A DNA stretch of 64,000 nucleotides from Mesostigma viride (Eukaryota > Streptophyta > Mesostigmatophyceae > Mesostigmatales > Mesostigmataceae). The notes beneath the pieces are model-generated. The model did not search any database. It saw nothing but the letters and a program-made list of their open reading frames with translations, and was not told the DNA's origin. Location: NCBI GenBank assembly GCA_009746045.1, contig RPFO01000595.1, forward strand, positions 489,501 to 553,500. The letters are read 5' to 3'. A program made the position numbers and the translations under genes. This document shows, in pieces, positions 10,542 through 43,415 of this stretch; the stretch's first letter is position 1, and every line of letters starts with the position of its first letter.

Positions 10542-12143
10542 GTAGTATTAGTATTACAGTCAAACCAAAAGGGCGACAGTAATCGGTGGATGTGGCCTTG
10601 GTAGGTGAGTAACATCATAATTTTCATACTAATATACTAACTTCCAAAGGGTTATAGTAACCAGTGGACAGAGGCCTGCAAACGGGGACATTACAACGGA
10701 AAAAGGGGGGTTGGGGGGTAAACAGGTAATTTTATACTACAGTTATACAAGCATTCGAAGGGTAACAGTAGCAAACAGGGACATTACAAAGGAAAAGTGG
10801 GAGTAGGTGTGGGGAAAACAAGTAGACAGAACGGTGCACCCAAAAGTTTGGAAATGTCCCTTGCAGGGGTGTGGGAGGAAAAAAGTGCGATTGCTTTCGA
10901 AGAATGCAGCATATGTGCGCCCCGACTCCTCTGCTCACAGTTGAGCCATCCCAAGTCCCCAACCCACAACACGCTATGAGCATTGAACTTCCTATCCACT
11001 GGGAGCTAGCACTCCATCAGCATCACACCTCCTGTCCTCTGGGGACAGGGTCGGCTGGGGTGGGAAGTGGGAGAAGAGAGACCGAAGAAATACAACCAAA
11101 CCTTGCACTAGAGACAAACATGCCGCGCCGCACGATCACTAACATCACATTAGCATCATACAGTAAAATCAGATTAGGCTGCAACAAGCTAACATCAAAT
11201 TAGCTCCATAGAGTATAATACTGCAACGGAGATGATGATAGAACCGAAGAAACATTTTACACATTTACTTGTCATAATATTCTAAATATTGACCTCTATA
11301 AATCCATAGTAGTATGAGTTCTTATCCTTAAATCTGAACAAACACATAATATCCTTCTGGGCACCCAGCTGGTCTAGATGCAGCGCATGGCCGCATGCTG
11401 ATAACTTCATACTTGTACTAAGTTATTACTTGCAGATCCTTTTCTACACTAGCTCACCAGTTTAGGCCTTATGCGGGTGACTCCTCGACCCTGCGTGACG
11501 GTTGCCATCTTACCATTCCTTCCGTGTACCTTTAAAGCAACTAGGCCTCACGAAGGTGAGTCCGGGCGTCGGATTCCCCAGCTGTAGAACGTACCATTGA
11601 AAAATGGAATAATACGGTGCATCTTGCTATACCTATGTGGTGGAGATGGTGAGAAGAGGGGGATTAGTCAAAGGGGGGGGGGCGGGGACCAAAAATTTTG
11701 GAATTTCCAAGCTGTAGAACGCACCCACGTGGTGGTAACGGGCGTCAGCTGCAGAACTTGGTGGCACGCTGCGGCGCATACATCCCTATTCCTGTGCAGT
11801 GCTCCCCCGAGGCCCCCGTCTTCATGGCCTATGTCATGCTAGCTGCAGCTAATTTGCCACATTAATTAAGTAATTAGTTTAGGGCTATCGCCCCATGGAC
11901 TGCGAAACAGACTGGTCCCGCAACGTAACTGGCGACAAAAAACGTGTCCCTGAATGTGGCCGCGTACAGTGGCACATACATGCAAATTCTTGTAGTGCTC
12001 GTATACAGTGATCGACCATATTCTCACACTGAACTTGGCCTTTGGTAGGCGATACTCTAGCCAGCAAGCCACAGCACCACCCAGCCCACTATCATATTCG
12101 TTCGTATATAGTGAATGCTCAAGCCACAGCACCCACCACTCAC
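10542..12143. other. Intergenic or intronic, no supported gene
   Basis: There are dispersed short repeats. GGGACATTACAACGGAAAA near 10684 recurs near 10779. An AGCTGTAGAACG motif occurs at about 11580 and 11710, with a variant at 11750. On the minus strand this last motif reads as a CTACAG|CT acceptor-like site, so it may belong to the splice-site echo phenomenon. Confidence 0.35.
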
Positions 12144-12236
12144 CAGTCCCAGAACTTTGCTGCGTACGGCGGCGCGCCCTCCGGCAGCTCGTAGTAGCGG
12201 TGCTGGTCGTCATGCCGGCGGCACACGTAGGTGCTC
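12144..12236 (-). CDS. Isolated coding exon (31 codons, unknown gene)
   Basis: Between an acceptor (CTTCCACAG) and a GTGAGTGG donor the frame reads STYVCRRHDDQHRYYELPEG and then a short stretch ending FWDW. The composition looks coding, and the GTGAGT donor overlaps an in-frame TGA just as in the array gene at 46-64 kb. The parent gene was not identified. Eight or so copies of the acceptor side of this exon lie upstream in the presumed intron (12.33-13.33 kb). Confidence 0.5.
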
Positions 12237-12330
12237 CTGTGGAAGCTGGCGGGTCGCATCGTTGGTATCCCATGTTTCACAAGCACGCACAAGCAGCAAC
12301 GGTAGATGAGATGATGGATCGATGGGCTGC

Positions 12331-13335
12331 CAGGTGCTCCTGTGGAAGCGGGCGGGTCGGCGGGAAGCCATGATTTATATTGTCGTCAGAAAGCAACAAA
12401 CGTGAAAACGCTATAGCTGCTCAAATCTGAGATTCCATGGCACACAGAAAATAAGCCATGACTTATATGCCATGAGAAGCCGATGGATGTGGGGATAATC
12501 AATGAATTAACTGATTAAACTCGGTGGGATAAAGGGTGACTGGATCGGTGGTCCTGTGGAAGCGGGCGCGTGCGTTAAGATCCCAAGCGACGTGTGGGGT
12601 TTCCAAGCAAGCAAGAGGAGTAATGTGGGGGATCATGGATAATTGGCACGTGCTCCTGTGGAAATGGGCGCGTGCGTCGCGATCCGTGGTTCACAAGCGA
12701 GCGAGAAAGACAAGCACTATCGGAGAGAATCTTTGTGAGATGATCACATTGGTCTAGATCTGGGCAAATCGACCCCTCTATCAGACCCTTGCGAAACTTT
12801 GTCTAACTATCATGGTCACTATCATGGTCACTGTAACTGTCACTGTAAGTGGACCCCAAATAAGGGGTGGCCCCCGCAAAACCGAGGTGTACTGGCCTGG
12901 GAGAGGTCCTAGTCAAGCTGGCCGGGTAGGTGCTCCTGTAGAAGCTGGTGATGCATGCATCGAAACCCAATGGCTATCATTCAAAGATGCGGCAAGCGAC
13001 CCATTGTTCGACTAGATTTGTGATTGGTGGACTGGTGGCAATAATTCGTGCTCCACACTCCACAGGAGCACCTCAGTTGGTGGGTGCTCCTGAGGAAGCC
13101 GGCTAGGTTGGTTGGAAGGAACCGTTCACAAACAGTCAAGACAAGCACGAGATTGGGGGATGTCGCAATCGGTGGGTGCTCCTGCGGAAGCTGGTCACTG
13201 ATAGGAAGCATTCGCTTGGATTCAGAGAAGGCATTGACCAGTATATGGGACAACTGCTTTAACCCTTAACTGCTTCAACACTAAATTGCTGTAACATCAA
13301 ACTGCTTCAACACCAATGGATAGCCGCTCCTGTGA
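12331..13335 (-). repeat. Array of duplicated splice-acceptor pieces
   Basis: The motif GGTGCTCCTGTGGAAGC recurs, with small changes, near 12333, 12549, 12650, 12930, 13084, 13176 and 13324. On the minus strand it is a polypyrimidine-CAG|GAGCACC acceptor plus exon start, like the one at 12236. Some copies share more flanking sequence (TTCACAAGCGAGCGAG types), which suggests a decayed tandem unit of roughly 100-200 bp. Confidence 0.65.
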
Positions 13336-13904
13336 ACACTGATGATATGGTGGAGTCAAGCCATGCAGCAGTGAAGCATTGTATGCCAGCAATTATAACA
13401 GCAAAACAAAAAAAGTAAGGCAAGCAGTCATGGGGGCAAAGGGTTACTCAATTGTTCATCCTGTGGAGGTTGGTTCCTCAGGCCTGAGCGTTTACATTTT
13501 CCAGTTTGACGCAAGTGATGAATGGGGGGATTGAAGAAAATGGATGCAGGGTTAACTCGAGTTAATGGATGAAAGGGTTTCCTGTGAGCCTCGTGCATGC
13601 ATGGGGATCACTTGTTTGAATCCAATCCACCTCTTTACCCTCCCCCGACCGCCCAGCCCTTCAAAATCCTATAGCTTGCCGGCGCATGCAACGCCGGTTT
13701 AGAGATTGCCGCCACATTAGCCTGCAACAGAGTGCGTAACATGTCGAACCCGGACTACGCCATTACCGTCAAAAGGTAATAAGAGGGACGATACTGCACA
13801 TGATGTATGAAAACAAGCGATGCATCCAGCAACCTGAGTACACTCCTCAAAAGAATTTTGACGTCCGTAGAGAGATTAGTTGCGAAAAGAACCCAAAACC
13901 TTAC

Positions 13905-13990
13905 CGGCAGAGGTCCCCCTTTTCGGATAGCTTGAACGTTTTCTTGCACCGACGGCAGGTTCGCTCCTCCTCTACAGTGTCCTTCTTCAT
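13905..13990 (-). CDS. Possible small first exon with paired Cys motif
   Basis: An ATG at 13990 opens MKKDTVEEERTCRRCKKTF, with a further Cys (KLSEKGDLC) just before a GTAAGG donor. The C-x2-C plus later Cys spacing looks like half of a small zinc-binding motif. No matching downstream exon was established, so this is tentative. Confidence 0.3.
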
Positions 13991-13999
13991 AGGTTAGGT

Positions 14000-15372
14000 C
14001 AACCGCGGCCTTTCGCAAATACGCGCTCAAAGCATATGAACAGGTGCGTGGGACTTTAGGCGATCCTCCATGTGTGAGAATTCAATAATTTAGACCGGCC
14101 GCGGGCCGGTACTGCATATTTGAGCCATTCGTTCTCCCCCAAGCTCTGGAGAGGATAGCCAGGAATCGCACGATGCGTCCGGCGAGACACGGCCATCAAG
14201 GTAGAACAAGATCAGCTAACGCAAATTTGCCTGTAACATCCTTGGCAAAAATGACTAGAATGCTAAGAAACAGCACGTCGAGTGTCGAGCGGGTTGCACA
14301 TGATCAGGATTCGCGTGACCACAGGCCGAATTCCTTCGAAGGACTTGGCTGTCTCGTGCACCGTGACACTGCGCCCAAGTCTGTCAAGAACTGTGTTGTG
14401 CCTGCGGTGGCGCGCCGCGTCCCCAAGCCGTTTAAAGAAATCCTGGCCGTCGATTGAGCAGCTTCAAACCCAGAATGTGGGCTTTGGACTGATTCGAAGG
14501 GTATATTAAAACTCGGTAATGAAATTTGTACGTGTTCGTTGAGCCGAGAGACGGTTGGCAAATCCCCTAGAAAAGGACGGATCAGCGCGTTCTGCGCTTA
14601 CACAAGGTTAAGGCTATCTCTTCGAGCAATCGAGGGATCTCAACCATTTTTTTCTCCCTAGCTGTTTATCCCATCAAGTGGCTTGTGCCCGGCCAGGTCT
14701 ACAGTAGGGGCGGCATCTCCTTAAGTGTAATAAAAAACAATTCTCTGCTTGGGCGAGGGTAGTTCCGGTGGCAAACGCAGGGGAAGTGGCGCGGGGGGGG
14801 GGAGCGGCCTCTGAGAAGTAAGGAATACTAAGCGAAAATGCCACGTGGGGGCACAAAGAGAGACTGGACTGAATCGTATTGAGTTGCTGCAAATGAAGGG
14901 AAGAAGGGTTAGGGGAGGGGAAAGGAGTAACGACGAATCGAATGAACTGGAGACGAAAATGGGTCGTGGGGTGCCCGGAACTGAGAGCTGTTCGAAGAAT
15001 CGGCGGTGGGGGAAAAGCTGACGCGTCCGCGTCAGCTTGGGGGGGATGTGCCTTGTTTCCTAGTAAAATAGAATAGAAGGCTGGCAACGTCCGTTTGACT
15101 AATTAAATAGGTTTAGACATGAGCTACATTGGTATGCCCACCATCGAGTACGGGGGGTTATGGGTGAATCTTGGGTATGCCCCCTGAAAGAACCCCTCAG
15201 GCTCCGGGAGAAGCCTTTATATTCTCTTGGGCTATCGGGGGTTAACATGCAACCTACCCCCACACTCTACATGTATGTACACGCCCCGCCCCACATTTCA
15301 AATTCTCAGTTTAATTAAGATCATGAGACCCTGGATTTTGAAATTTCAGGTCTGAAGATCGCAGGGCTGGTT
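14000..15372. other. Intergenic, no supported gene
   Basis: The open frames at 14173-14561 overlap on both strands and have no recognised domain. A G-run lies at 14792-14800. The region leads into LINE fragments. Confidence 0.4.
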
Positions 15373-15514
15373 TTGGGCAAAAAGATCTTGAAGTTGGTAC
15401 AAAAAGCTGCCAAGTTCCGGCCAGTGCCCAGTGTACTCAGGTATGCCGCATCAGGTTTAAGATCGCCTATAGCTCTCAACTTTAAGATCATTAGCCCTGG
15501 ATTTGATTTTAGGT

Positions 15515-16115
15515 CGGGGGGCGACGGCGCCGTCACCAAGATGCTGCGCAAGGCCCTTAACATCCCCTTTGGTTTGCACATTAGTAATGAGGATTTGTAC
15601 GCTGATTTGCCGTATGTTTCCCACATTATTAGGCACAGGCGCCTGGGCCTAGCCGGGCACCTGGCCCGCACAGATCAGGTAGATACATCAGATAGACTAG
15701 CTGGCACCAAGCCCGCCCAGCCTGGGCGATATGTCCTCACCTGGCGTGCCCCCGGCCACGCGCGGCAGGGCCGCCACCCGTGGACTTTTCGTGATAGACT
15801 CGGCATGGACATGTGCTACACTAGACGTGACGGGCTCACCCCCGGGCAGCCTCCTGGTTTGTCTGTAATATGGAGGCAGATGGTGCACAAGGATAGATGG
15901 CAAGTAGTGATGAAGGAGACCACCCCCAAGCCTGTGGGGGCTCCGCGTGTGACCAAGTATGGCATTCATAGCGATTCGGGCCGCGGTGCCCACACCCCTG
16001 TAACTAGGACCTAGATAGCTTATACCATCCATTCCATCCCATGTTCCCCTCCCACTGAGGACTTATGCTCACGTGACGCATTCACGTGTCTATTAATTAA
16101 TTAATTAATTAATTT
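15515..16115 (+). mobile_element. 5'-truncated LINE insertion with 9-bp target duplication
   Basis: The insertion begins inside the ORF2 C-terminal coding sequence and ends with (TTAA)n at 16092-16115. The direct repeat ATTTTAGGT flanks it (15506-15514 and 16116-16124), and host sequence resumes as TTTAAGATCGCA. This is a textbook target-primed insertion product. Confidence 0.8.
15523..16014 (+). pseudogene. LINE ORF2 C-terminal fragment
   Basis: The plus frame reads AVTKMLRKALNIPFGLHISN, then LGLAGHLARTDQVDTSD and WRQMVHKDRWQVVMKET, and ends at a stop at 16012-16014. It is the best-preserved copy of this end in the window and matches, in reverse, the end of the element at 1.3-1.4 kb. The reverse transcriptase core is absent through 5' truncation. 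Confidence 0.8.
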
Positions 16116-16332
16116 ATTTTAGGTTTAAGATCGCAGCCCTGGGTCGGTCGGACCCCAATTTACGTGTGTGTGTGTGGGGTGTAGAGTAGTTAGGATTTTC
16201 TATGGATTAGCTTAGAAGATTCTATAGATTCGCTTAGTTCGGTTTCGCGGCTCCGGCCGCCTCCATCCATCCAGCACTTCTACAAGTGAGGGAATACGTG
16301 CTACATGATCTCCCAACGGAGTCATGTTATAA

Positions 16333-16915
16333 TTTGATTTAACATCCCGTTTGGTTTGCACATTAGTAATGAGGATTTGTACGCTGATTTGCCCTATGTT
16401 TCCCACATTATTAGGCATAAGGCACAGGCGCCTGGACCTAGCCCGGCGGGCACCTGGCCCGCACAGATCAGGTAGACACATCAGATAGACTAGCTGGCAC
16501 CAAGCCCGCCCATCCTGGGCGTGATATGTCCTCACCTGCATGGCGTGCCCCAGCCAGGCCGCACGCGGCAGGGCCGCCACCCATGGACATTTCGTGATAG
16601 ACTCGGCATGGACATGTGCTACAATACCCTAGACGTGACGGGCTCACACCCGGGCAGCCTCCTGGTTTGTCTGTAATATGGAGGCAGATGGTACTCAAGG
16701 TGGCAAGTTGTGATGAAGGAGACCAACCCTAAGTCTGTGGGGGCTCCGCGTGTGACCGCGTATGGCATTCATAGCGATTCGGGGCGTGGTGCCCATAGCC
16801 CTGTAACTAGGACCTAGATAGCTTACCCCATCCATTCCATCCCATGTTCCCCTCCCACTGAGGACTTATGCTCACGTGACGCCGTCACATGTCTATCAAT
16901 GAATTAACTTGGCAA
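16333..16915 (+). mobile_element. Second LINE family A 3' end copy, decayed
   Basis: A diverged, small-indel-rich copy of 15585-16090, including the HISNEDLYADLPYVSH-coding segment and the CTCACGTGACG motif near the end. No open frame survives. Confidence 0.75.
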
Positions 16916-17009
16916 TGCGAGCTAGTACCTTCGCATTTGAAGTCATGGCTCGATTGTTAATCACCACAATGTTTCTAACTTGTGAATCGCCGGTCGCGCC
17001 GTCCATTAA

Positions 17010-17190
17010 TTAAGTATAATTAATTAATTAATATACACATGACTGCGTACGTCATGTGAGCATAGATCCCCAGTGGGAGGGGAACATGGGATGGAATGGA
17101 TGATGCTAGCTATCTAGTTCCTAGTCGCAGCAGGGTTGCATGTGGGCACCACGGCCCGAATCGCTATGAATGCCATACTGGGTCTCGCGC
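17010..17190 (-). mobile_element. Short LINE family A 3' end, minus orientation
   Basis: Reverse complement of the last roughly 170 bp of the LINE at 15.5-16.1 kb, with a TTAATTAA tail at 17004-17032. Confidence 0.7.
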
Positions 17191-17780
17191 GCCATGCAAT
17201 CACCTATATATCGATTGAACCCAGTTGCACCAGTTCGCGTGACATGCAAAAGATCCAGTTCCAGTCAAAGTTTGAATCAGCATCCTACAATTCTTATCCG
17301 TCGTACCGGCCTACAAAAGGCGCTTTGCAATGCACGAAATGAAGGGCTGCTCAGAGAGACATTGGCTGCCTCAGATTGTAGTACATTTATCTTGTCCAAA
17401 TGCATTCACGATTCATGCATCAATAAATAAGAAGTGCGGGAATCCGCAACAGGCCCCCAGATAAAGTTTCCCGGCCTGTCCGCAGCCACAAGCTCCTCAT
17501 GCTCGGTGGGGGTCTGAGCGCGTAAAAATAAAAAACAATCGAGGCAACAAATCCTTGGGATCCTAGAGCCCTTTGCTTCCTTCACAAAGTGACTTTCTTG
17601 GCCACGATTGAGCAACTCTACCCCAATTAGTTAGTAACGGCACGAGCCACGAGGTAGCCATGGCTGTCGGAGCTCATAACTTTCACGTTTGAGCCCCGAA
17701 TTCAGCTGTAAATATCACAATCGCTTCGTCTTTCTTAGACGCACAAGCTGATATAATTTTCCGAAGCTATAACGCAATAT

Positions 17781-19156
17781 ATGGCGAATAAACGCGCCTC
17801 GACGCAACGCAGCCTGGCGGCTGCGCTCGGCAATGAAAAAACGTCTGCAGCCCCGGCAGCAGATTCGCCCTCAAGCCCGGAAGGCAACGGTGACACTAGT
17901 CGTGCACTGGTGGACGTCGCCCAGCCCCCTCACGGACTTGCCTCGCCCTCTGCATCGCCTGAGCCTAAACGTAGCCGCCCTGAGGATCCGCCCCCTGACG
18001 AGCCGGGCTGGAAAGAAATCGACTTTGACGCCAAATCAGCTACATGGTGGACCCAAGGCCACGCAGCTCCCATCCAGTTTATGAACGCCGTGTTCTTCGG
18101 GTCGCGCACCTCGCTTCTTGCCCTGTGCAAGCACTTTTACGTCCTAGGCCGCATCATTCTGCCTACCCGCATGGATTCCCCGTCGGATCTGTCCCGCTAC
18201 TCCCGCCCCCGCCTTCAGCTCCTCGCCCTCTGCTGCCTCCTTGGGCGCTCTGTCGCCGAGATCTGGGCCCCCCCCTCCACCTCCGAAATTCGCTCCATCA
18301 TCAACAACGCCATCGAACAGCACGTGACACCCCTGGCCGCAGATGTGGCGGCCATGGGCGGCACGCTGGCTGCCGAGCTTCCCATCCTCTCCTCCACCAC
18401 CACCGCCACCTCCAAGCTCCTCGCCTCCACCTCCACCACAACCGACGCCCTCACCGCCCAGCTTCTCGCCATCGACAAGCGCCTGCAGGACAATGCCATC
18501 GCTATCGAATGCTTGCAGAACACCGCCGGCATCACTGCCCAGGCGGTGAAGGACATCGCCGCTCGGCCAGCCCCTGTTGGCCCTGCCAGCGATGCTCCTC
18601 CCATCCCGACCTGGGCGGACATGCTTACATAAGCAGCACGCCACCTCCACCACCTCCGCCGTCGCCGCCCAGCTTAAGCAGCAGACGCTGGACCTCCGCG
18701 AGGAGGCCGAGCTTGCCAAGCGCAGCCTTAACGTCATAGTCAAGCACTTCGACCCGCTGCAGGACGAGACCTCCGAGACCCTTGCCCTGGCGTTTGAGAA
18801 CAAAATCCTTGTCCCCATGGCTATCACTGGTAAGGGCAAGCCGCGGGGGGTGACCCGCCTTCCCCGCTCGCGGGGTAAGGCCGGCCCCTCCCCCTTGCTC
18901 CTCACCGTTTGACACCATGGCGGATAAGATGGAGTTCCTCAAGTGTCGCAAGCAGCTTGGGGGGACCGCCTACACGCTGGACGACGACTTGACCTAGACG
19001 CAGCAACAACGGCGACGGGAGCTATGGCCGACCTACCTCCAGCTTCGGCAGACGGCGGGGCAGAAGCCGGTCTACTGGAAGGGGGCGGACATCTACGTCG
19101 CCCACAAGCCCTGGCAGGCGACCCCTGCCGCCCCAGCCACCCCAGCCCCAGCCTAG
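17781..19156 (+). pseudogene. LINE ORF1 (frameshifted)
   Basis: A 283-residue frame (17781-18632) starts MANKRASTQRSLAAALGNEK. It has a Pro/Ser-rich N-terminus, a WTQGHAAPIQFMNAVFFGSR segment and an Ala/Thr-rich, probably coiled region ending PPIPTWADML. A frame change near 18620 leads into 18640-18912, where LDLREEAELAKRSLNVIVKH is a coiled coil running into the nucleic-acid-binding core (DETSETLALAFENKILVPM). A further shift leads to 18917-19156 with KCRKQLGGTAYTLDDDLT, an in-frame TAG, then RRELWPTYLQLRQTAG and WKGADIYVAHKPW. The TLDDDLT…QQ…RRELW ending is typical of ORF1 proteins of algal LINEs. ORF2 does not follow. Confidence 0.7.
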
Positions 19157-19257
19157 GGAATATATAGCAGTAGTGTAGCCTAGCAAGCTTAGTGACGTGG
19201 CCATCTATGCCTACGTGATGGGCCCACGCCCGCCCTTGCAATAGCCGTAGCAATTTC

Positions 19258-19595
19258 GAGTCATGCTTTGCCCATGCAGGGAGTTACTCTCTGCTGAGAG
19301 GCCATGTGTACCCCAGCTATAGCCTAGCCACATACCTTCCACCCCATATGTGCAGGCCTTCTAGGCCCTCTCCTCAAGCCGCCTTGTGTGCGCCTGTGCT
19401 TGTTTAGGAGGCATGAACCATCATGGCGGTGCAGGTGCACCTTGTGCACCCAGTACAGGTGATAGTTGTACATCCTACACCTGCAGGTTGTCGCCCTGAT
19501 TGTATTACAAACCCATAGATGCCCCTTTCTCAGGGCTATGTGTTACATATGCTCCCCACGGAGCTATGATTTTAATTAATCAATCAATTAGTACC
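19258..19595 (+). repeat. LINE-type 3' untranslated region, copy 1
   Basis: Contains GCAGGTGCACCTTGTGCACCC and a CAGGGCTATGTGTTACAT-type end followed by TTAATTAATCAATCAATTA. A diverged copy follows at 19735-20012. A related end sequence (CTCCCAACGGAGTCATGTT) is at 16310-16330. Confidence 0.6.
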
Positions 19596-19734
19596 TTTGA
19601 ACAATCCCATTCCCATAAAAAGGTACCACGCTGCATCAACCCGATTCCTGAGAAAGGCAATGCAGTTTGCTCCTGCCACGCTTATAACGGAGGGCCTAGG
19701 GTTCACCCTGATGCATTAAGAATTTAGCCATTGA

Positions 19735-20012
19735 AGCTTGCCTGTGCAGAGAGGTCCCCTCTGCTGAGAAGCCATGCCCTAGCCATTGTTTAGCTATGAT
19801 GATCTTCCTCCCTCTGCCCGCGCCTTCAGTGCTGGAATACATAGTGGTGCGGGTGCACCTTGTGCACCCAGAGCAGGTGTAGTTACACCCTAGCCTTGCA
19901 GGAAGTAGCCAAGAATGTATCAAAAGCCGTATGCGCCTTCTCAGGGATATGTGCTACATTTACTCCCAACGGAGATATGTTGCAATTTAATATAATTTAA
20001 TTTAGGGTTCAC
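19735..20012 (+). repeat. LINE-type 3' untranslated region, copy 2
   Basis: Diverged direct repeat of 19258-19595 in the same order (CTCTGCTGAGAAGCCATG, GGTGCACCTTGTGCACCC, CAGGGATATGTGCTACAT, CCCAACGGAG), ending in AATTTAATATAATTTAATTTA. Confidence 0.65.
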
Positions 20013-20280
20013 CCTGCTTGGCCCAGGCGCGGTGCCACCCAACTCTACGAGTTAGGTTAACTCAAATCTTGGGGTCAGCTTGTAGTTCTTGTGGCATAGC
20101 GCAACGTACGGCAAACATAGCTAGCAGTCGTCTACAGTACTGGTTTGTCTTGACTAGTGAGACAAGCCAGACTAGTAACACTCGACTAGTAGGACACGCC
20201 ACACGTGTGGTGGGGAAGGCTCACGCTTCACACGCCTGGGTGGCGCAACCAGGGGCCACCATCCGCCGCTCCCAAGGGGT

Positions 20281-42131
<21,851 letters not shown>

Positions 42132-42136
42132 CTGCA

Positions 42137-42714
42137 TGGGGCAACGGGGCGAGGGGCGAGGGGCAAGGGGCAAGGGGCAAGGGGCAAGGGGCAGGGGGCA
42201 AGGGGCAAGGCGCAAAGGGGCAAAGGGCAAGGGGCAAAGGGCAAGGGGCGAGGGGCGAGAGGCGAGGGGCGAGGGGCGAGGGGCGAGGGGCGAGGGCGAG
42301 GGGCGAGGGGCGAGGGGCGAGGGGCGAGGGGCGAGGGGCGAGGGGCGAGGGGCGAGGGGCGAGGGGCGAGGGGCGAGGGGCGAGGGGCGAGGGGCGAGGG
42401 GCGAGGGGCGAGGGGCGAGGGGCGAGGGGCGAGGGGCGAGGGGCGAGGGGCGAGGGGCGAGGGGCGAGGGGCGAGGGGCAAGGGGCAAGGGGCCAGGGGC
42501 CAGGGTCAGGGGGCAAGGGGCAAGGGGCAAGGGGCAAGGGGCAAGGGGCAAGGGGCAAGGGGCAAGGGGCAAGGGGCAAGGGGCAAGGGGCAAGGGGCAA
42601 GGGGCAAGGGGCAAGGGGCAAGGGGCAAGGGGCAAGGGGCAAGGGGCAAGGGGCAAGGGGCAAGGGGCAAGGGGCAAGGGGCAAGGGGCAAGGGGCAAGG
42701 GGCAAGGGGCATAT
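42137..42714 (+). repeat. 7-bp microsatellite, GAGGGGC and AAGGGGC blocks
   Basis: About 80 heptanucleotide copies, in blocks that switch from AAGGGGC to GAGGGGC and back to AAGGGGC. On the minus strand it reads GCCCCTT/GCCCCTC and runs up to the acceptor at 42132, supplying its polypyrimidine tract. Confidence 0.95.
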
Positions 42715-42860
42715 GATAGGAAGAAGTTAGGGAGGGGGATAGGGTTGATGATAGGAACAAGTTAGGGAGGGGATAGGGCCGATGATAGGAACAAGTTAGG
42801 GAGGGGATAGGGCCGATGATAGGAACAGCACTGGGAGGGGAAAGGGCAGATGATACAGGT
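42715..42860 (+). repeat. About 38-bp tandem repeat
   Basis: GATGATAGGAACAAGTTAGG followed by GAGGGGATAGGGCC, about four copies. Confidence 0.85.
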
Positions 42861-43163
42861 TTACTAGCACCGAGACACTATGCAGGAATCCACAAAAAAC
42901 AAGTGGAAAAAAGCTTCACGCAAAAGTAGGGCGTGCACCTAGGTCAAACAATCAGACAAAGAAGCTAGGCAAGATAGCTAGGCCAAGCACTTAGGTCAAA
43001 CACCTAGGCCAAACAAGTGGGCCCAGCAGCTGGGCCAAAGATCCACGAGTGCCGCCGGCCACACACGGCGCAAGCTCCCCACATGGATCGCGCGAGAGGG
43101 GCACCGGAACCAAAAAAGAAAACAATCCATGAGACCCCAATGCATGAGACCAAAACAATCGGC

Positions 43164-43415
43164 GCGGCGAGGCGAGGCGAGGCGAGGCGAGGCGAGGCGA
43201 GGCGAGGCGAGGCGAGGCGAGGCGAGGCGAGGCGAGGCGAGGCGAGGCGAGGCGAGGCGAGGCGAGGCGAGGCGAGGCGAGGCGAGGCGAGGCGAGGCGA
43301 GGCGAGGCGAGGCGAGGCGAGGCGAGGCGAGGCGAGGCGAGGCGAGGCGAGGCGAGGCGAGGCGAGGCGAGGCGAGGCGAGGCGAGGCGAGGCGAGGCGA
43401 GGCGAGGCGAGGCGA
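43164..43415 (+). repeat. 5-bp microsatellite (GGCGA)n
   Basis: About 50 perfect copies. The Arg-Gly-Glu-Ala open frames here are repeat artefacts. Confidence 0.97.
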
